Below are positions 44,407-53,656 of a DNA stretch of 64,000 nt, one piece after another. This stretch comes from Mixta sp031457955 (GTDB lineage: Bacteria; Pseudomonadota; Gammaproteobacteria; Enterobacterales; Enterobacteriaceae). The stretch spans positions 507,202-571,201 of the forward strand of contig NZ_JAVDXN010000002.1 of the NCBI RefSeq assembly GCF_031457955.1, written 5' to 3'. Both the position numbers and the translations under genes were made by a program. Numbering within the stretch: position 1 is the stretch's first letter; every line of letters begins with the position of its first letter. The notes under the pieces are model-generated. The model ran no database searches. It saw only the letters and a list, made by a program, of their open reading frames with translations, and was not told the DNA's origin.

Positions 44407-45184
44407 GAAATTCTCCAGGATTCAGACGCAGCAGCTGCGTCAGACGATCGCTAAAGGCGGCAGGACTGACGCGATGGGCATTGTGCCCGGCCGCCGGAAT
44501 GGTATAGAGCGGCAGATGAGCCTGTTGGGCGAGCTGGATAAATTTGTTGTCCCACTCGCCGCACAGATAGCTGAAAGGCACCGTCAGCCGCTGCAGTTCA
44601 GGCAGCAGATTGGGCTGCTGGCTTAACGAGGTCGCCTGCAACATCGCCGCCAGCGCCGGGCCGTTGCCCGCGCTACGATGCTTAATCAGACTGTTGCGTT
44701 GTTGCTCGGTGAGTTCGTTAAACAGCGGCTGACGATACCAGGCCCGCAGCGCGACAGGCAGCGGCAGCTGGCGGAAACGGCGCATCCACAGCGCATCGTG
44801 CGCATAACGCGCCTTGCGCTGCGCTTCATCCGCCAGCCCCGGATGCCCCGCCTCGACCACCAGCCCACACAGCCCCGGCAGCGCCGCGCGACAGGCGTAA
44901 TGCATCGCCGCGCGCCCGCCGAGCGAGTAGCCAATCAGCCAGTAATGGTGAACCTGATAGTGACGCAGCGTGGCGTTGATACACCCGCTGAGCTCATGGA
45001 AGCCGCTGACGCGCTGGGCGCATGAGCCACCATGCCCAGGCAGATCGATGCTGAGCATCGGCCAGTCAATAAAATTCTGCTGTACTGGCAGCCAGTCGTG
45101 CAGGGTGCCGAGAAAACCGTGCAGCCAAACCAGCGTAGGCTTGCTGCTGCGCCGGTGGCCCTGCCAGCGCGCGTGCAGGATCAT
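44390..45184 (-). CDS. menH: SHCHC synthase
   Basis: MenH eliminates pyruvate from SEPHCHC to give SHCHC. 264 residues with an alpha/beta hydrolase fold: oxyanion region WLHGFLGTLHDW, nucleophile Ser in IGYSLGGRAAMHY, acid Asp in CGEWDNKF and His in AAGHNAHR. The ATG overlaps the menD stop by four bases (ATGA). Confidence 0.95.
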   Translation of the reverse strand: MILHARWQGHRRSSKPTLVWLHGFLGTLHDWLPVQQNFIDWPMLSIDLPGHGGSCAQRVSGFHELSGCINATLRHYQVHHYWLIGYSLGGRAAMHYACRAALPGLCGLVVEAGHPGLADEAQRKARYAHDALWMRRFRQLPLPVALRAWYRQPLFNELTEQQRNSLIKHRSAGNGPALAAMLQATSLSQQPNLLPELQRLTVPFSYLCGEWDNKFIQLAQQAHLPLYTIPAAGHNAHRVSPAAFSDRLTQLLRLNPGEFHALPR

Positions 45185-46842
45185 AACGCCGCGCCCATCG
45201 CTACCAGCCGGGCAAAAGTTTCGGCACCGCCGTCCGGCGGCACGCTAAGCTCCACCAGCGTCGCGCCCTGACGGGCAAAGCCCTGCTGAACGGCCTGTTG
45301 CAGCTGCTGCCAGCTGGCGACCTGTTGGTAATCAAGGCCGAACATCTGCGCGGCAGGCGCAAAGCTCACCGCCTGCGGCAAGGTAAAAAATCGCTCCCGC
45401 TCGCTGACCGGCGTCGGCAACAGGGAAAAAATGCGCCCGCCGTTGTTGTTAACTACCACCAGCACCAGCGGCGCGACGGGCTGACGCAGCAGCGCCAGAC
45501 TATTTAAATCATACAGCGCCGAAATATCACCCAGCAGCGCCAGCGTTGGACACGCCTCACCGCGCTGAATGCCGCTTAAGGTCGCAATCAACCCATCAAT
45601 ACCGCTGGCACCGCGATTGCAGTAAACCGGATAGCTCACCGGCAGCTGCGCCAGCGCATCCACCAGCCGGACCAGCAGGCTGTTACCGAGAAACAGCTGA
45701 CCACCTGGCGGCAAGAGTTCCGCCAGCCGGTGCGCCAGCTGCGCCTCTGGCTCTTGTTCTGTTACCGCGCTGACCTGTCGCTGCACAGCGGCAGCCAGTG
45801 AATTCAGCGCTGAGGCCCAGGGCGGCAAGGCCGCCGCCGGATGCGCGTCAAGCCAGCGGCCAATCTCGCTGACGATGCGCCTGCCCGGCTGATTGCCCGG
45901 ATCGCGTCGCCCCGGCTGCGCATCAATCAGCCACCATTGCTGTGGGCGCGCCTGCTGCTGCCATTGCAAAAGGCGTTTGCCGATCAGGTTCGCGCCAAAC
46001 TGCACCACCAGCTGCGCCTGGCTCAATAGCTGCTGCGCCTGCGGATGGTTAAGCCACAGATCGGCGCAGGGCAGCGGCTGACCGGTTTGCGCCTGAATAT
46101 CCGCCAGCAGCGGCCAGCCCAGCGTGGCCGCCCATTGCGCTACCGCCGCGCCCTCTTCGGCATGCATTTTTCCGGCAATGACCACGCCGCGCTTCTGCCG
46201 CCACGCAGGCCAGTCGCGCTGCGCTGCCAGCCCTGCGGGCGCGCTGTGAATTACCCATGGCATTGCCTGCGGCATGCTTTCATCCAGCGGCGTCAGCCAT
46301 TCGCGCCAGGCGTCATCTTGCGGGCCATACAGCGGCTCGGCAAACGGGCAGTTAATATGCAGCACGCCCGCACCTGCTATCGCCTCATCCAGCGTTGCCG
46401 CCAGCCAACGCGCGCTGATTTCTGGCGTGGGACGCGGTAAATCACAGCGGCGGGCAAAATGGGAAAAAATGCCCGGCTGGGTAATGGCCTGATTGGCACC
46501 ACAGTTAATCAGTTCAGGCGGACGGTCGGCGCTCAGCACTATCAGCCGTTCGCCGGTGAGCTGCGCCTCAATCACGGCAGGCAGCAGATTTGCCACGGCG
46601 GTGCCGGAAGTGACAATCAGCGCGACGGGAGAACGGGTGCTTTTCGCCAGGCCAAGCGCTAAAAAACCCAGTCCACGCTCATCGAAGTGGGTATGACAGA
46701 TCAGCGCCGGTTCTGCCGCCGCCGCCAGCGTGAGCGGGGCCGATCGCGAGCCGGGCGCGATACAGATATGCTTTATTTGATGATGCCTCAGGGTGGCGAT
46801 AATCACCTGCGCCCAACGGCGGTTAAAGCTACTGACAGACAT
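45181..46842 (-). CDS. menD: SEPHCHC synthase
   Basis: MenD adds a succinic semialdehyde unit derived from 2-oxoglutarate to isochorismate, using thiamine diphosphate. 553 residues (E. coli 556). The N-terminal pyrimidine domain (APGSRSAPLTLAAA; HFDERGLGFLALGLAKSTRSPVALIVTSGTAVANLLPAV) and C-terminal ThDP site (LLGDISALYDLNSLALL...VVVNNNGGRIFSLLP) are clear. Follows menF after a 66-base gap. Confidence 0.96.
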   Translation of the reverse strand: MSVSSFNRRWAQVIIATLRHHQIKHICIAPGSRSAPLTLAAAAEPALICHTHFDERGLGFLALGLAKSTRSPVALIVTSGTAVANLLPAVIEAQLTGERLIVLSADRPPELINCGANQAITQPGIFSHFARRCDLPRPTPEISARWLAATLDEAIAGAGVLHINCPFAEPLYGPQDDAWREWLTPLDESMPQAMPWVIHSAPAGLAAQRDWPAWRQKRGVVIAGKMHAEEGAAVAQWAATLGWPLLADIQAQTGQPLPCADLWLNHPQAQQLLSQAQLVVQFGANLIGKRLLQWQQQARPQQWWLIDAQPGRRDPGNQPGRRIVSEIGRWLDAHPAAALPPWASALNSLAAAVQRQVSAVTEQEPEAQLAHRLAELLPPGGQLFLGNSLLVRLVDALAQLPVSYPVYCNRGASGIDGLIATLSGIQRGEACPTLALLGDISALYDLNSLALLRQPVAPLVLVVVNNNGGRIFSLLPTPVSERERFFTLPQAVSFAPAAQMFGLDYQQVASWQQLQQAVQQGFARQGATLVELSVPPDGGAETFARLVAMGAAL

Positions 46843-46908
46843 ACTTCCCCCGAAATAGTCACTCCTGAGCCAGGCGAAACAGGCGGTTCGCCTGCGGCAA
46901 ACCTCACG

Positions 46909-48255
46909 TCAGGCGGGCTGCGTCGCTGGCGACTCCCCGACCTGCACCGGCTTCGCTATCGCACCGGCTGGCAGCAATGCCGCCAGCGCGGCCATTTTGT
47001 TTTCTGTTTCCTGCCATTCCAGCAGCGGATCGGAACCGGCGACAATGCCTGCGCCGCCATACAGCCGCAGCCGTTCGCCCTGGAGCCAGGCGCAGCGCAG
47101 CGTGACGCAAAATTCACTTTCCTGACGTGAGATAAAACCGCTGGAACCGGCGTACCAGTTACGGTTCAGCGTTTCATGATGTTGCAGAAAGGCACGCGCC
47201 GCCGTGCGCGGCAGCCCAGCCACCGCCGCCGTGGGTTGCAGGCGCTGTAACAGCAGCGCGTCGCTAAGGTTATCCAGCCGGGCGTGAATGCGTTGGCGCA
47301 GGTGTTGCAAAGTGCGCAGGCGTACCACCTCAATCGGCATCACCGCCAGATCGCTGACCACGCCTTGCAGCCGATGGCGGATATCCTCCATCACCAGTTG
47401 GTTTTCATGCCGGTTTTTTGCGTCCTGCAATAGCCATTGCGCCTGCTGACAGGCGCGCGTGAGATCGGCGTCACGGGCTACCGTGCCCGCCAGCGCCTCG
47501 GTGAGCAGACTATTTTGCTGTCGCCGCCAGAGCCGCTCCGGCGAGGCGCAGACCAGGGCGCTCCGATCGTCAACGCGCAGCATAAACTGATAGCAGTGCG
47601 GATTGGCGCGGCGGCTGGCGGCCAGCAACGCTGCTGCGGGTAATGGACGATCCCACAGCAGATCGATGGCGCGCGCCAGCACCACTTTATCCAGTTCACC
47701 GGCGGTGATAGCAGCCAATGCGTGGTTAACGCGTTGCTGCCACTGCATGCGATCCGGCAGGCAATGCCGCTGTTGCAGCGCTGCGCGCATCGGCGGTAGC
47801 GGCTGCGGTAAGCGCAGCGCCTGCAAAAAGCGTGCGGCGCGCTGTGCATCTTCTTGCAGATTATGCTCGCTGTGAATAAACAGCGTCAGCCGCTCGCCAC
47901 GGCTGTCCCGCTGCCACATCAGACGCGGCAAAAAGAAAAAGCTGTTATCCGCCTCAAAGCGATTGCTGCCCCAGATGCGCCAGTTCTCCGGTAAGGCGCA
48001 CGTCGCCAGCTCCGCCTGAGTCAGCGTGGAGTAACGCTGTATGGCGCCGCAAAGCGCAACCTGCTCGCTGCCGTCGCGATGCTGCCACCAGATCTGCGGT
48101 CGCTGCGGCTGCGCATGCAGCCAGGCAAGGGAATCTTCCCCCGCGGCAAGCGGCACGGTAACCGTGCGACAGCCGGGTTCGGCGCTATTGATGTTGCTTA
48201 GCTGGGTAAGTAACGCAGCATACGCGGCAGGAAGCGAATACACGCACACCTCCAT
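46909..48255 (-). CDS. menF: Menaquinone-specific isochorismate synthase
   Basis: MenF converts chorismate to isochorismate and opens menaquinone synthesis. 448 residues, slightly longer than E. coli (431). Chorismate-utilising core: ITAGELDKVVLARAIDL with the catalytic Lys, SPERLWRR, EALAGTVARD, QLVMEDIRHRL, QPTAAVAGLPR and WYAGSSGFISRQESEFCVTLR. AGGA precedes the ATG at 48255. First gene of the men operon in this window. Confidence 0.95.
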   Translation of the reverse strand: MEVCVYSLPAAYAALLTQLSNINSAEPGCRTVTVPLAAGEDSLAWLHAQPQRPQIWWQHRDGSEQVALCGAIQRYSTLTQAELATCALPENWRIWGSNRFEADNSFFFLPRLMWQRDSRGERLTLFIHSEHNLQEDAQRAARFLQALRLPQPLPPMRAALQQRHCLPDRMQWQQRVNHALAAITAGELDKVVLARAIDLLWDRPLPAAALLAASRRANPHCYQFMLRVDDRSALVCASPERLWRRQQNSLLTEALAGTVARDADLTRACQQAQWLLQDAKNRHENQLVMEDIRHRLQGVVSDLAVMPIEVVRLRTLQHLRQRIHARLDNLSDALLLQRLQPTAAVAGLPRTAARAFLQHHETLNRNWYAGSSGFISRQESEFCVTLRCAWLQGERLRLYGGAGIVAGSDPLLEWQETENKMAALAALLPAGAIAKPVQVGESPATQPA

Positions 48256-48426
48256 AATCCTAAAGAGGTAGCCAGTGTAAAAGGGAGATTGATAAGAAAT
48301 GTTGATTCAGAACAGTTCGCGCCGCGTTTTGTCGCGCTTCAGCGGGCAAGTTTCAGGAAAGGGAGCGGGTAAACATGTGGAAACCAGCCTCCTTCCCGAT
48401 GGTCAGAGGCTGTGTGTGGTAAGTGC

Positions 48427-48792
48427 TTAGCGACGCGCCAGCAGCAGGCCGAAGATCAGCCCGGCGGTAGCGCCAATGCCGATGCCCTGCCAGGGTTTTT
48501 CATGAACGTAATCATCTGCGCGGTAGGCGACCTGCTTAGCGCGATAATAGTAAGAATCGGAAGCCGCGCTGACGCGTGCCTTCACATCATGCAGCGCCTG
48601 CTCCGCCTTCTCTTTCAGTTCGATATATTTCTGATCGGCCGGATCGCCAGAGGATTTCAGCACCTCTTCCAGCGTTTCGGTAAGCAGCGTCAAATCATCA
48701 TCCAGGCGCGTTTCCTGTGGTTCACCAGCTACCCGAGGCTCATCCGTTGCTAACGGATCGCGCTTTTCTTGCGAGTCAGTTGATACAGCCAT
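48427..48792 (-). CDS. elaB: ElaB, membrane-anchored DUF883 protein
   Basis: 121 residues. A charged helical body (LDDDLTLLTETLEEVLKSSGDPADQKY) and a C-terminal membrane anchor (GIGIGATAGLIFGLLLARR) match E. coli ElaB, an inner-membrane stress protein of the YgaM/YqjD type reported to associate with ribosomes in stationary phase. GGAGG 7 bases before this ATG sets the start. The N-terminal 20 residues are an extension relative to E. coli. Confidence 0.92.
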   Translation of the reverse strand: MAVSTDSQEKRDPLATDEPRVAGEPQETRLDDDLTLLTETLEEVLKSSGDPADQKYIELKEKAEQALHDVKARVSAASDSYYYRAKQVAYRADDYVHEKPWQGIGIGATAGLIFGLLLARR

Positions 48793-49060
48793 TTTCTTCC
48801 TCCGTGTAAAAACACATGCATGTCCACTAACTATAGACACTTTTTGCGCGCCTGCCTGACGCGGTATCCAGGAATTACCTGATTACCACATCAGGAAATG
48901 CATTGGTTTATATGATTAATCTGATAAATTCCTGATGACCGAATTTTTGCCGCCTGCGTCTGTCGTAGCTGACTGTAACCTGGGTTTCATCCGGGAAAGC
49001 AAATGGGTGCAGAAGCTCGACCACTACAAACTCGTTCAGCATAAGGAAATTGTTTCTGGC

Positions 49061-50719
49061 ATGAATCGAAGAATGTTTATGAAAACGTCAATGGCATGCG
49101 CTGCGGTTAGCGGCATGTCCGGCTTATCCACGCTATTTGCGCAGTCCGCCTGGGCAGAAGATGGCATTGCTGACGGCAATGCCACGCGTTTTGACTTTGA
49201 GGTATTGAAGAAAAAAGCCGCCGCGCTGGCGCAGCAGCCTTGGGGCGGCGCGCCCGGCCCGTTGCCCGATACGCTGGCGACCATGACGCCGCAGGCCTAC
49301 AACGCTATTCAGTATGATGCAGGGCATTCGCTCTGGAACGACATCGATAACCGCCAGTTGGACGTGCAGTTTTTCCACGTGGGTATGGGCTTTAAACGCC
49401 GTATCCGTATGTTTTCCGTGGACAAGAGCAGCCGCGAAGCGCGTGAGATTCACTTCCGCCCGGAGCTGTTTAACTATCAGAACACCAGCGTTGATACCAA
49501 ACAGCTGGAAGGCAAAACCGATCTCGGCTTTGCCGGTTTCCGTGCGTTTAAAAAGCCGGAGCTGGCGCGGCGCGATATCGTCTCTTTCCTCGGTGCCAGC
49601 TATTTCCGTGCCGTGGATGAGACCTATCAGTATGGCCTGTCGGCGCGCGGCGTGGCGGTCAATACTTTCAGCAACGGCCAGGAAGAGTTCCCCGACTTCA
49701 CCGCCTTCTGGTTTGAAACGCCAAAAGCGGATGATACCACCTTTACCGTATATGCCCTGCTCGACGGCGCCAGCCTGACCGGCGCCTTTAAGTTTGTGAT
49801 CCACTGCGAGCCGAAGCGCGTGGTGATGGAGGTGGAGAACCACCTTTGCCCGCGCAAAGATATTCGTCAGCTGGGTATCGCGCCGATGACCAGCATGTTC
49901 AGCTGCGGCAACAGCGAACGTCGCATGTGCAACACCTATCATCCGCAGATCCATGACTCCGATCGCCTGGCGATGTGGACCGGTAAAGGCGAATGGATTG
50001 CCCGTCCGCTGAACAATCCGCGCAAACTGCAGTTTAACGCCTATGATGATGAAAACCCGCGCGGCTTTGGGCTGCTACAGCTGAATCACGACTTTGAAGA
50101 TTATCAGGATGTGATTGGCTGGTATGACAAGCGCCCAAGCCTGTGGGTGGAGCCAGTCGGCAAATGGGGCAAAGGCGCTATCAACCTGATGGAGATCCCC
50201 ACCACCGGCGAAACGCTGGATAACGTGGTCTGTTTCTGGCAGCCAGAGCAGCCGGTTAAGGCTGGCAGCGAACTCGCTTTCAGCTACAAACTTTACTGGA
50301 GCGGCCTGCCGCCGGTGCGTAGCGAACTGGCGCGCGTGGAGTCTACCCGCTCCGGTATCGGCGGCTTCCCGGAAGGCTGGGCGCCTGGCGAGCATTTCCC
50401 GGATGTCTGGTGTCGGCGTTTTGCCGTTGATTTTGTTGATGGCAATCTGAAGGATGCCGCAGCGAAAGGCATTGAGCCGGTGATTACGGTTTCCGCCGGT
50501 ACGATTAAACAGGTAGAGATCCTGTTTGTTGAGCCGCTAAACGGCTATCGCATTCTGTTTGACTGGTATCCCACCAGCGATGCTGCCGATCCGGTTGAGA
50601 TGCGCATGTTCCTGCGTACCAAAGATGAAACGCTGAGCGAAACCTGGCTTTATCAATATTTCCCGCCGCCAGCGGACCAGCGGAAATATATCGATGACCG
50701 CCAGATGACGGTGAACTAA
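49061..50719 (+). CDS. opgD: OpgD/MdoD, periplasmic glucan biosynthesis protein
   Basis: OpgD shapes the backbone of osmoregulated periplasmic glucans. 552 residues from MNRRMFMKTSMACAAVSGMSG, a twin-arginine signal ending near QSAWAED. The mature part closely follows E. coli OpgD (FFHVGMGFKRRIRMFSVD; RRDIVSFLGASYFRAVDE; GFLLQLNHDF-like; FDWYPTSDAADPVEMRMFLR). The frame is open further upstream, but the Tat signal and AAGGA at 49043 mark this start. Confidence 0.95.
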   Translation: MNRRMFMKTSMACAAVSGMSGLSTLFAQSAWAEDGIADGNATRFDFEVLKKKAAALAQQPWGGAPGPLPDTLATMTPQAYNAIQYDAGHSLWNDIDNRQLDVQFFHVGMGFKRRIRMFSVDKSSREAREIHFRPELFNYQNTSVDTKQLEGKTDLGFAGFRAFKKPELARRDIVSFLGASYFRAVDETYQYGLSARGVAVNTFSNGQEEFPDFTAFWFETPKADDTTFTVYALLDGASLTGAFKFVIHCEPKRVVMEVENHLCPRKDIRQLGIAPMTSMFSCGNSERRMCNTYHPQIHDSDRLAMWTGKGEWIARPLNNPRKLQFNAYDDENPRGFGLLQLNHDFEDYQDVIGWYDKRPSLWVEPVGKWGKGAINLMEIPTTGETLDNVVCFWQPEQPVKAGSELAFSYKLYWSGLPPVRSELARVESTRSGIGGFPEGWAPGEHFPDVWCRRFAVDFVDGNLKDAAAKGIEPVITVSAGTIKQVEILFVEPLNGYRILFDWYPTSDAADPVEMRMFLRTKDETLSETWLYQYFPPPADQRKYIDDRQMTVN

Positions 50720-50723
50720 GCCA

Positions 50724-50749
50724 ACGCGGCGAGGGAAACCTCGCCGCGT
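50724..50749 (+). other. Stable hairpin between opgD and the reductase gene
   Basis: ACGCGGCGAGG, GAAA tetraloop, CCTCGCCGCGT (11 perfect pairs). There is no T run, so it may be an mRNA-protecting or weak terminating structure rather than a full terminator. Confidence 0.6.
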
Positions 50750-50772
50750 CATGTTAAAACAGTGAGGAAAGC

Positions 50773-51318
50773 ATGAGCGAAAAGAAACATTTTGTGACGC
50801 TGGTCGGCAGCCTGCGCAAAGGCTCTTTTAACGCGGCGATAGCGCATACCTTGCCTGAGCTGGCGCCTGAAGGGGTAACGATCGATCACCTAGGCTCGCC
50901 GGGCGATTTTCCTCATTATAATGCCGATCTGCAGGATGAGGGTTTTCCCGCGCCGGTATTAGCGATGGCGGAGGCGATCGCGCAGGCGGACGGCGTGATT
51001 ATCGTGACGCCGGAATATAACTACTCGGTGCCGGGCGTGTTGAAAAACGCGCTCGACTGGCTGTCACGCGTTTCGCCTAACCCGCTTGCTGCGAAGCCGG
51101 TACTGATCCAAAGCGCCTCGCCGGGCAATATCGGCGGCGCGCGGGCGCAGTATCATCTGCGGCAGATTTTGGTGTTTTTTGACGCGCGCGTGATGAATAA
51201 GCCGGAAGCAATGATAGGTCAGGTTACCGATAAGGTTAAAGAGGGCGTGCTGACCGACGAAGCGACCCGCACCTTCCTCAGCAGGCAGCTACAGGCCTTT
51301 AGCGACTTTAGCCGCTAA
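50773..51318 (+). CDS. NADPH-dependent FMN reductase (ChrR/YieF-like)
   Basis: 181 residues with a flavodoxin-like fold. FMN phosphate site GSLRKGSFNAAIA, the PEYNYSVPGVLKNALDWLSR motif typical of this group, and SASPGNIGGARAQYHLRQIL. Such enzymes reduce quinones, azo dyes or metal ions with FMN and NADPH. It follows opgD by 53 bases on the same strand, with a strong hairpin between them. Physiological substrate not known. Confidence 0.9.
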   Translation: MSEKKHFVTLVGSLRKGSFNAAIAHTLPELAPEGVTIDHLGSPGDFPHYNADLQDEGFPAPVLAMAEAIAQADGVIIVTPEYNYSVPGVLKNALDWLSRVSPNPLAAKPVLIQSASPGNIGGARAQYHLRQILVFFDARVMNKPEAMIGQVTDKVKEGVLTDEATRTFLSRQLQAFSDFSR

Positions 51319-51361
51319 CTGTTTCAGCCAGCAGCTACGGGCCTTTAACGGCAAACGCATC

Positions 51362-51386
51362 GGCGGAGCGTGCTGCTCCGCCTTTT
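51362..51386 (+). terminator. Rho-independent terminator after the FMN reductase gene
   Basis: GGCGGAGC, loop GTGCT, GCTCCGCC and then TTTT. It lies between the convergent reductase and elaA genes. Confidence 0.8.
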
Positions 51387-51391
51387 CCGCG

Positions 51392-51841
51392 CTATTTCAC
51401 CATATCGATATGGGCAATATTATCTTCCAGGTAGATTTCGCCGACCGGTTTAAAGCCGATACGAGCGTAAAAGCCCTGCAGGTGCGCCTGCGCCGAAAGA
51501 AACTGCTGGTGGCCCGGCCAGTATTGTTCACAGCCGATCAGCGCTTGCTCCATCAAACGATAGCCAAGCTGTAACCCGCGCGCTTCGCTGGTGACAATGA
51601 CGCGCCCGATTTTTACCGGACTGCCCGCATCCGCCGGGGTTAAAAGGCGCGCGCAGGCCAGCAAACGTCCCTCGCCAAGCGCGAAAACGTGGCGGTTATC
51701 GCGGGCTAAATCCTGTCCGTCGATATCCTGATAAGCGCACTGTTGTTCAACGATAAATACGCGGTTACGCAAAGCCAGAATGTCATGCAGCTGATGAATA
51801 TTCAGCTCACTATGGTGTACGTCATACCAGGTTAATTCCAT
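51392..51841 (-). CDS. elaA: ElaA, GNAT-family N-acetyltransferase
   Basis: 149 residues (E. coli 153). GNAT motifs: FIVEQQCAYQDIDGQDL, RVIVTSEARGLQLGYRLMEQAL (acetyl-CoA P-loop-like region) and FLSAQAHLQGFYARIGFKPVGE. Substrate uncertain. In E. coli rbn and elaD lie between elaA and nuo; here only the unrelated 457-residue gene is seen in that gap. Confidence 0.93.
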   Translation of the reverse strand: MELTWYDVHHSELNIHQLHDILALRNRVFIVEQQCAYQDIDGQDLARDNRHVFALGEGRLLACARLLTPADAGSPVKIGRVIVTSEARGLQLGYRLMEQALIGCEQYWPGHQQFLSAQAHLQGFYARIGFKPVGEIYLEDNIAHIDMVK

Positions 51842-52148
51842 GCTTCTGTGTCCCTTAACGTTGAGCGTTTCTGCTACTTCTCCTGTCGCTAATCCGCAAC
51901 AGGCTGGATTAATATAACCGCAATCGCTACGTAAAAATCCAGCGCTAATTTAAGTTTATTGCCCGCTGACCGCTTTAGCCCTGAAAGGCGCGCCAGACCG
52001 GGTGCATTATTTAATTCTCTTCCTGTTTATTAAGCCCCTTACTTAATAAGATTATTAATACAAAAATTTTTTCCCCTGAAAGTGGAATGATAAAATTATC
52101 GTTCATTAACCTGTCGCTCTGTTAATCAACAAGTAAAAGGAGATTACT
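51842..52148. other. AT-rich region upstream of the 457-residue gene
   Basis: 307 bases between divergent genes. It must hold the promoters of elaA and the 457-residue gene. I see no clear Hrp box or other known operator. Confidence 0.4.
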
Positions 52149-53522
52149 ATGTTAAACGCCGTCTCGCAAAACGGCTCTCTCGCCCAAGGTTATGACACGC
52201 CCCCATCCTCTACCCCAGAAAAGACGGATTTCACTTCCATACTGAAAAAAGTCTCTAATACCGTGAACGGCCTGACGGACAAGGGAAAAAAGGTAATTAT
52301 TGATTCAGTCGCCGCTAACAGCGCTTCTCAATCTTCGTCGGATGCGCCCTCAGATGGAAAGATCAGAACGGCCAGGGAGTGTCTGGTCGATATCGCCGCG
52401 CTGCTGCGATTAAAAGGGGCGGATAAATATAATGAGCCATTGATGAATTTATTAAAGGAGGCATTTTTATCAGAGCGTTTCGATAGCTCCGGCTTAGACA
52501 GGCTGAAAAAATTAACGCTTCAGGGCGCGCCGAATAGCGCAAAAGAGGATATTAACGCCTTGCGTAGCCAGATAGATAATATTGCGGCCTCCTGTGAAAA
52601 AAGTATGGACCCGCTTCGTAGCTATATGAATTATTATGGGCGGCTCTTTGATTCTTTTTTTGCCAGCGAAATTATTAATAACCCCAGTAAGGAAATGCGG
52701 GAATCGGTACGGGTCATCGCCTATAACATTGAGGATAACTTCCGGCTTACACATTCAGCAGCTGAACAAACACAACTATGCAAAGACCTAAAAAACATGT
52801 TAATAAACGATCCGCCCCCCTGGCGTGAAAACATTCCTGAGGTTAAAACATTCCTGGAAAATAGCGCGCCAGAAAACTTCACCAACATGCTCTATACCGG
52901 TCATGAGCTTGCACACGCGCTGATTATACATTTAACGGTAAAATATATTATGGCGGCGCCGGGCTGTTATCCAATCAGAAGCAAAATATCAGGGAACTAT
53001 AATAATGTGATAAAACCACAGCGAAGAAACTTAAAGCCGGTGAAAGAAAGGCCCACCAGCAACCGCGTTGGCATTTTGCTAATGCATCAGCACCGGGATG
53101 ATACTTTTACCAGTGCTGGAAATGGCATAAGGCCAATTGATGCCATTAAATTTTCGTCGAAAAAAATCCCTCTGCATAATCAACAGGCGCTGACTTATGG
53201 CAGCCCGCTTGCCGTCGGCATGTCCGGCAGCGCAAATTTACTTAAAAGTTATTTTAACCACATCGCTAAACGCAGCCGGAAATTTAATATTGAGCAGGCT
53301 AAATTGCTGAGCGCGGCTGAGCTTACTTACAGTGGCGGACATTCAATCAATGAAGCCTATACGACGTTTAACATGGAAAAAAATAAACGCTTTCAACCTC
53401 TCGACTACCGCCCTTTCTGTGATCATCCTGCGATTGGAAAAGCAGTTGATCGCGCCTGGGAGGGGGTGCTAAATCAGGCTATCAGGTTTAAGAGGCTTGC
53501 CGTAGATACGCCCGCCTCCTGA
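52149..53522 (+). CDS. Uncharacterised 457-residue protein with a GGHS motif, effector-like
   Basis: Not recognised. AGGAG 7 bases before ATG. The N-terminal 80 residues are Ser/Asp/Gln-rich and look disordered, without a Sec signal, as in many type III secreted proteins. Residues about 90-230 are helical. The C-terminal half contains RPTSNRVGILLMHQHRDD, YGSPLAVGMSGSANLLKSYF, and AAELTYSGGHSINEAYTTF, whose conserved-looking Ser, His and Glu residues suggest an enzyme active site or fold core. Composition is more AT-rich than the flanking nuo and opgD genes. It occupies the position of elaD, a deubiquitinase gene in E. coli, but has no visible similarity to it. Confidence 0.7.
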   Translation: MLNAVSQNGSLAQGYDTPPSSTPEKTDFTSILKKVSNTVNGLTDKGKKVIIDSVAANSASQSSSDAPSDGKIRTARECLVDIAALLRLKGADKYNEPLMNLLKEAFLSERFDSSGLDRLKKLTLQGAPNSAKEDINALRSQIDNIAASCEKSMDPLRSYMNYYGRLFDSFFASEIINNPSKEMRESVRVIAYNIEDNFRLTHSAAEQTQLCKDLKNMLINDPPPWRENIPEVKTFLENSAPENFTNMLYTGHELAHALIIHLTVKYIMAAPGCYPIRSKISGNYNNVIKPQRRNLKPVKERPTSNRVGILLMHQHRDDTFTSAGNGIRPIDAIKFSSKKIPLHNQQALTYGSPLAVGMSGSANLLKSYFNHIAKRSRKFNIEQAKLLSAAELTYSGGHSINEAYTTFNMEKNKRFQPLDYRPFCDHPAIGKAVDRAWEGVLNQAIRFKRLAVDTPAS

Positions 53523-53577
53523 GGCTGCTGGCTTTTTGCCTCTGGCGTCTTGTTCAGCTTTCGCCGTCAATATCCAT

Positions 53578-53631
53578 AAAAAAACTGCACCTCACTTTGC
53601 CATTCGGCCAGCACGTGTGAGGTGCAGTTTT
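53578..53631. terminator. Bidirectional terminator between the 457-residue gene and nuoN
   Basis: CTGCACCTCAC (53585-53595) pairs with GTGAGGTGCAG (53617-53627). TTTT follows on the plus strand and a longer T run follows on the minus strand (AAAAAA at 53579-53584), so it serves both the upstream gene and the end of the nuo operon. Confidence 0.85.
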
Positions 53632-53656
53632 CCTGGAGCCGGTACTTCCTCTCAGC

